In this document: positions 22,723 through 30,262 of the stretch, one piece after another
How positions within the stretch are numbered: the first letter of the stretch is position 1
How the letters are laid out: every line of letters begins with the position of its first letter
Assembly: GCA_017442535.1 (NCBI GenBank)
Contig: JAFRZL010000026.1
Location: forward strand, 1 to 49,691
Direction of reading: 5' to 3'
Length of the DNA: 49,691 nucleotides
Origin: Bacillota bacterium
GTDB taxonomy: Bacteria; Bacillota; Clostridia; Lachnospirales; Bianqueaceae
Translations under genes and position numbers: made by a program
Notes under the pieces: model-generated
What the model was told of the DNA's origin: nothing
Databases searched by the model: none
The model's input: only the letters and a program-made list of their open reading frames with translations

Positions 22723-24233
22723 CCGATATTTTCCAGGATCTCCAGGGAGCGCAGCTGCAGAGCCTCCTGCAGGTGGGGCAGCTCGATGGACTCGGAGCCG
22801 TCCAGATCCGCGATGGTCCGGGCTGTTTTAAGCACACGGTGGTAGCCGCGAATGCTCAGATGGTAAGCGTTATAGGCCTTCTTCATAAAAGCATCACACG
22901 AAACGTCCAGATGACAATAGGTGGAAAGCTGTTCCACCGGGATCCGGGCGTTTTTTTCGATGGGAAGGCCGTTGTAGCGCTCCTTCTGCCTGATGACGGC
23001 CGCCTCTACCATCCGGCGCAGTTCGTTGGCCTGACCGTAATCCGCCGGAGTGAGGGCGTCGTATTCCGGAGTGTCCATGTGGATCCCAAGGTCGATACGG
23101 TCAAATAGCGGGCTCCTGAGGGGCTGAAGGTAGCGGCGGATCTGGCCGGGGCTGCAGCGGCAGCGGCTGCGGTCCGGATAAAAACCGCAGGGGCAGGGAT
23201 TCATGCTCCCGATCAGGATAAAATCAGCCGGCAGGTCCGCGGACTGCTGCACCCGGTCCACGCGGATCCGGTGCTCCTCCATCGGCTGCCTCAGCGCTTC
23301 CAGTGTAGCGCGGGAGAACTCGGGCAGCTCATCCATGAAAAGGACACCTTGGTGGGAGAGCGTGATCTCGCCCGGATGGATCGGATAGCCGCCTCCGATC
23401 AGAGCATAGGAGGAGATCGTATGATGCGGCGCCCGGAACGGCCTGTGAGCGGGAATCGGCAGTCCAAGGCTGCTGTAGATAAAAGCGGTCTCCATCAGCT
23501 CGGATTCACTCGGGGAAGGCAGCAGAGCGTGCAGAGCCTTTGCGGCCATGGTTTTACCGGTGCCCGGCGGCCCCCAGAGCAGTACCGAGTGCCCGCCCGC
23601 CGCCGCGACCGTAAGAGCCCTGAGCGCCATCGGCTGGCCGCGCAGCACCGCGATCGAGGCCAGATCCGGCGATTCACTCGAGAAAGTGTGAAAGGGCGTG
23701 GGCACGATATCGTCCAGCCGCTGCAGATAACGGACGGCCTCGCCCAGAGTATGCACAGGGATGACCTGAATATCCGGAATGAAGGAGGCTTCATAGGCAT
23801 TCTCGGCCGGGACCAGTATCCGCTCCAGATGCTGATCACGGGCGCAGGCTGCCATGATCAGCGTACCGTGGACAGGCCTGAGCTCCCCGTTCAGGGAGAG
23901 CTCTCCCACAAGCATGGAGTGAGCAAGCGGACTCTGATCGTCCGTCGGGATCATGCCCTGGGAACAGAGAATACTGATGGCGATCGGAAAATCAAACCCC
24001 GAGCCGCCTTTGCGGATATGAGCAGGGGCCAGGTTGACCGTGATCCGGCGCGAAGGCCAGGCAAGCCCGCTGCTCGCAATGGCTGCGCGGATGCGTTCCT
24101 TGGATTCCTTCACCACGGAGTCGGGAAGTCCGACAATGCCAAAGTATGGAAGGCCATTGTAAAGTGTAGTCTCGGTGCGGATGGGGCAGCCCGAGGCGCC
24201 GATCAGGGAACAGGTATGTACGGAACAGAACAT
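22719..24233 (-). CDS. comM: ComM/YifB-type Mg-chelatase-like AAA+ ATPase
   Basis: 504 aa, on the minus strand; start CAT 24231-24233, with AGGAGGT upstream on that strand. N-terminal ChlI-like domain (about 1-190: [34 protein letters not shown]), then AAA+ with Walker [26 protein letters not shown]alker B, and the C-terminal Mg_chelatase_C domain. ComM is a helicase that helps branch migration during natural transformation; the neighbour dprA is also a transformation gene. The family is widespread also in species not known to be competent. Confidence 0.92.
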   Translation of the reverse strand: MFCSVHTCSLIGASGCPIRTETTLYNGLPYFGIVGLPDSVVKESKERIRAAIASSGLAWPSRRITVNLAPAHIRKGGSGFDFPIAISILCSQGMIPTDDQSPLAHSMLVGELSLNGELRPVHGTLIMAACARDQHLERILVPAENAYEASFIPDIQVIPVHTLGEAVRYLQRLDDIVPTPFHTFSSESPDLASIAVLRGQPMALRALTVAAAGGHSVLLWGPPGTGKTMAAKALHALLPSPSESELMETAFIYSSLGLPIPAHRPFRAPHHTISSYALIGGGYPIHPGEITLSHQGVLFMDELPEFSRATLEALRQPMEEHRIRVDRVQQSADLPADFILIGSMNPCPCGFYPDRSRCRCSPGQIRRYLQPLRSPLFDRIDLGIHMDTPEYDALTPADYGQANELRRMVEAAVIRQKERYNGLPIEKNARIPVEQLSTYCHLDVSCDAFMKKAYNAYHLSIRGYHRVLKTARTIADLDGSESIELPHLQEALQLRSLEILENIG

Positions 24234-24300
24234 GGGATCGACCTCCTAAGTTGATTTCGAAGAGGAGCCTCTGGCCCTCTCACTTATATATTCGTACGCT

Positions 24301-24334
24301 CCCCTGAAATTGGCGAGTCAAAACCGCCCCTGAA
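24301..24334 (+). repeat. Direct repeat CCCCTGAA in the comM-dprA divergent region
   Basis: CCCCTGAA at 24301-24308 and again at 24327-24334, 26 bp apart (2.5 helical turns), between the divergent comM and dprA. Could be a regulator site; too short to be sure. Confidence 0.3.
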
Positions 24335-24372
24335 CAAATTTTTTTTGCGGCCGTGTCCGGTTCGTTCACCAA

Positions 24373-24417
24373 CCTGCTTTCCTTGAAGATCCTTAAACAA
24401 GGGAAGCAGGTTTTTTT
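24373..24417 (+). terminator. Rho-independent terminator upstream of dprA
   Basis: 13-bp stem (CCTGCTTTCCTTG/CAAGGGAAGCAGG, one G-T pair) with a 12-nt loop and T7. It points towards dprA, yet no + strand gene precedes it, because comM is divergent. It must terminate a short transcript from 24234-24370 or act as an attenuator or insulator. Confidence 0.85.
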
Positions 24418-24447
24418 AGAAATAATATTCCCTTGCCTGACGAAATG

Positions 24448-24456
24448 TGTTATAAT
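24448..24456 (+). promoter_or_regulatory. Extended -10 promoter of dprA
   Basis: TGTTATAAT with no good -35 (TTCCCT at the 17-bp position). Lies after the terminator, 73 bp before the dprA ATG. Confidence 0.6.
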
Positions 24457-24529
24457 TGGTCATATTCACATTTTCCGGAAGGGAAAACGGGCTGCAACGG
24501 GGCCGTAAGACCAGAAGGAGGATAAGAAT

Positions 24530-25606
24530 ATGTATTCACAAGAAGAATTAATGTGGCTGTGGCTCTGCAGGGTCGAGGGTATCGGACCGGTGAAGCGCGC
24601 CTCGCTGCTTTCGCATTGCGGAGGGATCGGAGGCGTCTGGGAAGCGGACACGGGGCGCCTGTGCGAGTGCGGACTTAAGCCCGAGGAGGCGTCTGCACTG
24701 GCAGAAAGCCGAGAGATGACGCGTCTGGAGGAGCAGGCAAAGGCCTGGGAAGAGGCCGGCATCCGTTTTCTGACGGCGGCGAGTGAGGCTTTCCCGGAGT
24801 CGCTTGCCGATGTCCGGCCGGGTGTGGGACTCCTCTTTTACATCGGAGATGTATCGCTGCTGAAGCATTCCTGCCTTGCCATCGTGGGTGCGCGCTACTG
24901 CAGCCATTACGGCTCGGGAACGGCCAGATATCTTGCCCGGAAGCTTTCGCAGGCGGGTTATACGATCGTAAGCGGTATGGCTTTCGGCATCGATGCTTTT
25001 GCTCACCGCGGGACGCTGGACGCTTACGGCAAGACGATCGCGGTCCTGGGCTGCGGAGTGGACCAATGCTATCCGCCCGGCAATCAGATGCTCTACCGGC
25101 AGATCGCTGAGCAGGGATTGATCATCTCGGAATATCCGCCGGGAATGACGTCAAGGCCCGGGTTCTTCCCGATGAGGAACCGCCTGATCGCGGGGCTTTC
25201 CAGAGCCGTGATCGTGGTGGAGGCCGCCCGCAGGAGCGGTTCGCTGATTACGGCGGATCTTGCGATGGATATGAATAAACCGGTGTTTGCGGTACCCGGT
25301 CCGATTAACGAGAATACCAGCGAGGGCACCAATCGTCTGATCCAGCAGGGGGCCGTGCTGCTGCAGGACTGGGACGATGTGGTGCGCGAACTGCGTGACG
25401 AACTGGCTGTACAGCCGGAGGTACACTTTGAGGACGAGACCACGCAGCAGGTCTGGGAGAGAGTCGGCTGGGTCGCCGTCTATCCCGACACAATGATGCA
25501 GCATTTGAAACTGCCTCCGCAGAAAGTGATGCAGTGCCTGACGCAGCTCGAAATGTCAGGCTATGTAGAACGTCTGCAGGACGGCTCATATATCAGAATT
25601 CAGTAA
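24530..25606 (+). CDS. dprA: DNA-processing protein DprA
   Basis: 358 aa, start ATG 24530 after AAGGAGG. N-terminal SAM-like region (WLCRVEGIGPVKRASLL), then the Rossmann-like DprA core: AIVGARYCSHYG, IVSGMAFGIDAFAHRG, VLGCGVDQCYPP, FFPMRNRLIAGLS, EAARRSGSLIT. A winged-helix end follows (about 295-358). DprA binds incoming single-stranded DNA and loads RecA. First gene of the dprA-topA-codY group, found in this order in many Firmicutes. Confidence 0.95.
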   Translation: MYSQEELMWLWLCRVEGIGPVKRASLLSHCGGIGGVWEADTGRLCECGLKPEEASALAESREMTRLEEQAKAWEEAGIRFLTAASEAFPESLADVRPGVGLLFYIGDVSLLKHSCLAIVGARYCSHYGSGTARYLARKLSQAGYTIVSGMAFGIDAFAHRGTLDAYGKTIAVLGCGVDQCYPPGNQMLYRQIAEQGLIISEYPPGMTSRPGFFPMRNRLIAGLSRAVIVVEAARRSGSLITADLAMDMNKPVFAVPGPINENTSEGTNRLIQQGAVLLQDWDDVVRELRDELAVQPEVHFEDETTQQVWERVGWVAVYPDTMMQHLKLPPQKVMQCLTQLEMSGYVERLQDGSYIRIQ

Positions 25607-25621
25607 GGGAGCTTTTAAGAA

Positions 25622-27697
25622 ATGGCTAAAAATCTGGTTATTGTGGAATCACCCGCAAAAGCCAAGACGATCCAGAGATTTCTCGGATCCAACTATGAAG
25701 TGATGGCGTCAAACGGTCATGTGAGGGATCTGCCCAAGAGTCAGATGGGTGTTGATCTGGAACATGATTTTGAACCGAAGTATATTACGATCCGCGGGAA
25801 GGGTGAACTGGTCAACACCCTCAAAAAGGAAGCCAAAAAAGTGGACCGTGTCTATCTGGCGACTGACCCGGACCGCGAGGGCGAGGCGATTTCGTGGCAT
25901 CTGGCCCATGTGCTGGAACTGCCGCCCGAGACGACGCGGAGGATCACCTTTAACGAGATCACCAAGACGGCTGTGCGGAATTCCCTCAAGAATGCCAGGG
26001 ATATTGACCAGGGGCTTGTTGACGCACAGCAGGCACGCCGCGTCCTTGACCGGCTGGTAGGTTATCAGATCAGCCCGGTCCTCTGGAAGAAAGTTCAGAA
26101 GGGCCTGAGCGCCGGCCGCGTACAGTCTGCCGCACTGAAGCTCCTATGCGACCGCGAGAATGAGATCGCGGATTTTGTCCAGGAAGAATTCTGGACGATC
26201 GACGCCGTCTTTACCAAGCAGGGCGCCAAGGGCAATCTTTCTGCCCGTCTGACCAAGGTGGGCCGCAATAAGGCCACGATCGCAAATCAGGGACAATCCG
26301 ATGATCTGATCCGGCTGATCCGTGCCTGCGGAGATTTTGCCGTTCAGGAGATCAAGCGCGGGCACCGTTTGCGCAAGGCACCGCTTCCTTTCACAACGAG
26401 CACCCTGCAGCAGGAAGCCTCCAAGCGTATCGGCTTTACGCCCAGCAAAACGATGCAGATCGCGCAGCAGCTGTATGAAGGCGTGACGGTCGGCAAAGAG
26501 ACGGTGGGCCTGATCACTTATCTGCGAACTGATTCCACGCGTGTGGCGGTGGAGGCGCACGAAGCGGCCGTGAACCGGATCCGTGCGGTCTATGGCGAGG
26601 AATATGTCGGGGATGTCCGCGGGGATAAAAGCGGAGGCCGCATCCAGGATGCCCACGAAGCCATCCGGCCGACCCACATCGATTTTGCACCGTCCGACGT
26701 TCAGGCAAGTCTGTCACGCGACCAGTTCCGCCTCTATCAGCTGATCTATGACCGTTTTATGGCAAGCCGTATGGCACCGGCCAGGTATGATACCATCCAG
26801 GTCATCCTGCTCAAGAACGGTTTTGAATTCACTTCCAGCGGATCCAAGCTGCAGTTCCCCGGTTTCCTGAAAGTCTACAAAGAAGACGATGAGCAGGAGC
26901 CTTTCCACATGATCGACGGTCTGCAGGAAGGGGATATGGTTCAGATCAAGGATCTGAAGGGGGAACAGCATTTCACGCAGCCGCCGGCGAGGTACACCGA
27001 AGCGGCGCTGGTGCGAGCTCTGGAAGAAAACGGCGTGGGCCGTCCCAGCACCTATGCGCCGACGATCTCCACACTGCTGACACGCAGCTATGTCGCCAAG
27101 GAGAAAAAGGCGCTGTATGTGACGGAATTGGGCAAGACGGTCAACCAGATGATCTGCCAGTATTTCCAGGACATTGTGGATATAGGCTTTACGGCCGGCA
27201 TGGAGGAAAAGCTCGACCGCGTTGAAGAGGGCGAGGCCCAGTGGAAACAGGTCATCGGCGACTTCTACAAGGATTTCGCGCCCCTGGTCGAAAAGGCCAA
27301 TACCGAACTGGAAAAAGTTAAGCTGCCTGTCACTGTGACGGATGTGATCTGTGATAAATGCGGCCGCAACATGGTGCTCAAGACCGGGCGCTTCGGCAAG
27401 TTTTACGCCTGTCCCGGCTTCCCGGAGTGCCGCAATATCAAACCTTACCAGGAACTGCTGGACGTTCCGTGCCCGCAGTGCGGAGCGCCTCTGCAGGTCA
27501 AACACTCCCATAAAGGAAGGATTTTCTACGGCTGCACCCGATATCCCGCATGTGACTTTGTCGCCTGGGATAAGCCGGTAGCGAAAAAATGCCCGCGCTG
27601 CGGCAGCTACATGGTCGAGAAGAACGGACGGCAGGCCAGAATCGTCTGTGCCAGCAAAGAATGTGGCTACAGCGAGAAGAAAGAGTCTGAGGAATAG
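25622..27697 (+). CDS. topA: DNA topoisomerase I
   Basis: 691 aa, type IA. Toprim at the start (LVIVESPAKAKTIQRFLG, then TDPDREGEAISWH), the active-site Tyr at about 300 in GLITYLRTDSTR, and three C-terminal zinc ribbons (CDKCG...CPGFPEC, CPQCG...CTRYPAC, CPRCG...CASKEC). It relaxes negative supercoils. The third ribbon keeps four Cys. Sits 15 bp after dprA; its 3' end is 1 bp from codY. Confidence 0.97.
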   Translation: MAKNLVIVESPAKAKTIQRFLGSNYEVMASNGHVRDLPKSQMGVDLEHDFEPKYITIRGKGELVNTLKKEAKKVDRVYLATDPDREGEAISWHLAHVLELPPETTRRITFNEITKTAVRNSLKNARDIDQGLVDAQQARRVLDRLVGYQISPVLWKKVQKGLSAGRVQSAALKLLCDRENEIADFVQEEFWTIDAVFTKQGAKGNLSARLTKVGRNKATIANQGQSDDLIRLIRACGDFAVQEIKRGHRLRKAPLPFTTSTLQQEASKRIGFTPSKTMQIAQQLYEGVTVGKETVGLITYLRTDSTRVAVEAHEAAVNRIRAVYGEEYVGDVRGDKSGGRIQDAHEAIRPTHIDFAPSDVQASLSRDQFRLYQLIYDRFMASRMAPARYDTIQVILLKNGFEFTSSGSKLQFPGFLKVYKEDDEQEPFHMIDGLQEGDMVQIKDLKGEQHFTQPPARYTEAALVRALEENGVGRPSTYAPTISTLLTRSYVAKEKKALYVTELGKTVNQMICQYFQDIVDIGFTAGMEEKLDRVEEGEAQWKQVIGDFYKDFAPLVEKANTELEKVKLPVTVTDVICDKCGRNMVLKTGRFGKFYACPGFPECRNIKPYQELLDVPCPQCGAPLQVKHSHKGRIFYGCTRYPACDFVAWDKPVAKKCPRCGSYMVEKNGRQARIVCASKECGYSEKKESEE

Positions 27698-27698
27698 A

Positions 27699-28469
27699 AT
27701 GATTGAAGATTTGCTTAAAGCGGTGCGCGAGATCCGGCATGCGGTGGAGATCTCACAGGGAGAGCAGATTCTGTATCGGAATCTGGCTTCGATCTGCGGC
27801 ACCATGATCCAGTCCGACGTGCTGATGCTGACGCGGCAGGGCCGAGCGCTGCAGGTCTTTCGCATGCCCGGCACTGAGAACATCCTGGAGCCCTATTGGG
27901 AAAAAGGTGCTTCTCTGGCCGAGCGCCGTGCGGAATCGCTTGCATCGACCGACAGGATCCTGGAGAACGCGAGCCTTCGTTCCTACGGTGTCGGTATCGG
28001 CGGAAGATCCATCCGTAACCTGATCATTCCCCTGGTGGCGGCCGGGGAGAGGGTCGGGACGATGATCGTCTGCCGCCGGGATGAAGCTTATTCGGACGAA
28101 GACAAAATGATCGCGGAAATGACGTCTACACTGGCCGCGCAGGCCATGTCCGAGGCCAATATGAAGCGAATCGCACAGGAGAGACTCTCCGGCGATATGG
28201 TGCGGGCGGCTTTTGCCACACTTTCTTTTTCGGAGCTTGATGCCGTGCGGCATATCTTTAACGAAATGTCCGAACGTGAAGGCATCCTGGTGGCAAGCCG
28301 CCTGGCCCAGCGCGAGGGCCTGACCCGTTCGGTGATCGTGAGCGCACTCCGTAAGCTGGAGAGCGGCGGCATTATCGAATGCCGTTCATTAGGGGTAAAA
28401 GGAACCTTTATCCGGGTCCTGAATCCTTCCATGAGGGAAGAGCTGGCCCGGTACGTCGTCGGTGCTTAA
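27699..28469 (+). CDS. codY: GTP-sensing pleiotropic repressor CodY
   Basis: 256 aa from ATG 27699, 1 bp after topA, with GAGG upstream. N-terminal GAF domain (about 1-155) that binds branched-chain amino acids, and a C-terminal winged HTH: ASRLAQREGLTRSVIVSALR at about 199-218, followed by KLESGGIIECRSLGVKGTF, nearly identical to the known CodY consensus. Controls stationary-phase and nutrition genes in Firmicutes. It probably reads through from dprA-topA; a terminator-like hairpin follows. Confidence 0.95.
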   Translation: MIEDLLKAVREIRHAVEISQGEQILYRNLASICGTMIQSDVLMLTRQGRALQVFRMPGTENILEPYWEKGASLAERRAESLASTDRILENASLRSYGVGIGGRSIRNLIIPLVAAGERVGTMIVCRRDEAYSDEDKMIAEMTSTLAAQAMSEANMKRIAQERLSGDMVRAAFATLSFSELDAVRHIFNEMSEREGILVASRLAQREGLTRSVIVSALRKLESGGIIECRSLGVKGTFIRVLNPSMREELARYVVGA

Positions 28470-28546
28470 TCCGGCCATAACCTCCGGCTGATCGTCCGCG
28501 AAGTGGCAGATTGCAGCCGGAATTTGACAAAATATGTGAAGATTTA

Positions 28547-29272
28547 ATGAGGCCCGGGGATAGCCCCCGGGCTTTTACTTTGCCTCCCGCAGAGGTGCAA
28601 GGTGATTCTCCGGAAGTCTGGGAGGCCTATATACGGGATCCTGCGCCGGCACACAGAAAGCTGTTGGCGGAGCAGCATATCGGGTTGGTCCGGCACGCAC
28701 TCACCCGCATGGAAGGGCTGCTGCGCTGGTATGTGGAAAGCGAGGACCTGATGGGGTACGGAATGATCGGGCTGATGGAAGCGCTCGAACGCTTTGACCC
28801 GGCATGCGGCCGGAGCTTCTCGTGCTTCGCTTTTCCCCGTATTCTGGGCAGTATGACGGACGGAGCCTACAAATCAGTGGGGATCTCGCGCCGTATGGGG
28901 AGAAAACTCATTCAGGCAGCCTACGAAGAGGAGTCTCCCGGTGAGAGCGCTTCCCGGCAAGGGATGCGGACCTGGGACGAGGCAGTCTGCGATCTGTGGG
29001 CATTTACTCTTGATGCGCCCGGGGAGGCCCTGCAGTATGATGAAGATCCCGTGGCTGAAGCCTGCATCTGTAAAATGCGGAGGGAAGCCCTGGCCAAGGC
29101 GCTTGAAGCACTGTCCGAAACAGAACGGCAGGTTTTGTGGTATATTTACGCTGAAGGCGGATCCTTCCGGGCTGCGGGCAGGCACTTCGGTATCAGCCGG
29201 TACCGGGCGGAGAGGATCGCCGGAAAGGCACTTCGCACGGTGCGCGAGAACTTCATGTCCGCAGCGGAATGA
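28547..29272 (+). CDS. FliA/WhiG-type sigma-70 family factor
   Basis: 241 aa from ATG 28547; a TTG at 28511 would add 12 residues and GTG 28595 would remove the hairpin-coded part. Region 2: LVRHALTRMEGLLRWYVESEDL, GMIGLMEALERFDPACGRSF, FPRILGSMTDGAYKS; region 4: LSETERQVLWYIYAEGGSF with HFGISRYRAERIAGKAL. The arrangement is closest to sigma-28 flagellar/WhiG type, but the usual LR(Q/E)LDW-VPR run is altered to YKSVGISRRMGRKL. No flagellar genes are in the window. Its regulon cannot be guessed. Confidence 0.8.
   Translation: MRPGDSPRAFTLPPAEVQGDSPEVWEAYIRDPAPAHRKLLAEQHIGLVRHALTRMEGLLRWYVESEDLMGYGMIGLMEALERFDPACGRSFSCFAFPRILGSMTDGAYKSVGISRRMGRKLIQAAYEEESPGESASRQGMRTWDEAVCDLWAFTLDAPGEALQYDEDPVAEACICKMRREALAKALEALSETERQVLWYIYAEGGSFRAAGRHFGISRYRAERIAGKALRTVRENFMSAAE
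28552..28576 (+). terminator. GC-rich hairpin and T4, overlapping the sigma gene start
   Basis: GCCCGGGG/CCCCGGGC (8 bp, loop 5 nt) then TTTT, located 83 nt after codY stop. It fits a terminator for dprA-topA-codY, yet lies inside the first codons of the sigma-factor frame. Either the real start of the sigma gene is further down, or the hairpin limits its translation. Confidence 0.65.
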
Positions 29273-29304
29273 GGCCCGCAAGGTTTATTTAAGGAATTTT
29301 CTTC

Positions 29305-29333
29305 TTTACAGAAACGGGGTTTCAGTGTATAAT
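29305..29333 (+). promoter_or_regulatory. Promoter of uppP
   Basis: TTTACA (29305-29310), 17 bp, TATAAT (29328-29333), 54 bp before the uppP ATG. Confidence 0.8.
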
Positions 29334-29386
29334 GGATAATCGGGGGAAGTCTCTCTATCTATGAACTGTAAAGGAGAATGCATCTT

Positions 29387-30235
29387 ATGCTGTCAATATG
29401 GGAAGCGGTCTGGATGGCGATTCTGCAGGGCCTGACCGAATTTCTGCCGATTTCAAGCTCCGGCCATCTGGCCATCCTGGGCAACGTCCTGAGGATCAAT
29501 ACGGACGGAGGCGCATTACTGGAAGTGGTCCTGCATGTCGGAACCCTGATCTCCATCATCCTGATTTATTACAAGGACGTCTGGACCTTGATCAGGGAGG
29601 CCGTCATGCTGATCGTAGACGGCATCCGTTATCTTAAGAACCGTGAGGAGCATCCTTTCCGGATGTATCCCGAACGCCGTATGACGCTGTATGTGATCCT
29701 CGCGAGCATTCCGACGGCAATTATCGGTCTGATGGTCCAGAAATTCCTGGAAGATATCTTCCTGTCGTCCCTGATCGCGGTCGGTGCGGCACTGCTCGTC
29801 ACAGCGCTCCTTCTCTATGCCTCCAAGGGAATCAAGCCCGGGACCAAGACGCTGGAGGAGGCGTCCATCCGCGATATCCTGACCATCGGCGTGGTGCAGG
29901 GATTCGCGACCATCCCCGGTATTTCCCGCTCCGGATCGACCATTGTGACTGAGATGGCGGCCGGGTTTGACCCTAAGCTCACCGTCAGATTCTCTTTCCT
30001 GATCTCGCTGCCCGCTGTTGCGGGAGCCGCGCTGCTTTCCTTTATCAAGGCGGACAAGAGCCTGGTGGCCGTTAATGCGGTTTCCTATCTGATCGGCATT
30101 CTGGTCGCCGCGGTCGTGGGATATATCTGCCTGCGGTTCATGGTCCGTATTTTGCAGAAGGGTAAACTGTACTATTTCAGCTATTATTGCGCCGTGATCG
30201 GATTCTTTGCGATCATCATGGGCTTTATACTATAA
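29387..30235 (+). CDS. uppP: Undecaprenyl-diphosphatase
   Basis: 282 aa, start ATG 29387, which is 10 nt after AAGGAG (ATG 29378 is too close). BacA/UppP signatures: GLTEFLPISSSGHL (with the catalytic Glu and the SSSGH) and IPGISRSGSTI. Eight or so membrane segments. It recycles undecaprenyl pyrophosphate, the lipid carrier of cell-wall synthesis, and gives some bacitracin resistance. Neighbour of ftsK. Confidence 0.95.
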   Translation: MLSIWEAVWMAILQGLTEFLPISSSGHLAILGNVLRINTDGGALLEVVLHVGTLISIILIYYKDVWTLIREAVMLIVDGIRYLKNREEHPFRMYPERRMTLYVILASIPTAIIGLMVQKFLEDIFLSSLIAVGAALLVTALLLYASKGIKPGTKTLEEASIRDILTIGVVQGFATIPGISRSGSTIVTEMAAGFDPKLTVRFSFLISLPAVAGAALLSFIKADKSLVAVNAVSYLIGILVAAVVGYICLRFMVRILQKGKLYYFSYYCAVIGFFAIIMGFIL

Positions 30236-30262
30236 TTTGTCTGCCTTGTAGGGAGGAAAGAT

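Noticed and set aside
23271..24254. 327-codon plus-strand frame
   Set aside because: Antisense to comM, Arg/Gly/His-rich, a shadow of GC-rich codons.
26714..27883. 389-codon minus-strand frame
   Set aside because: Antisense to topA and codY, both certain genes.
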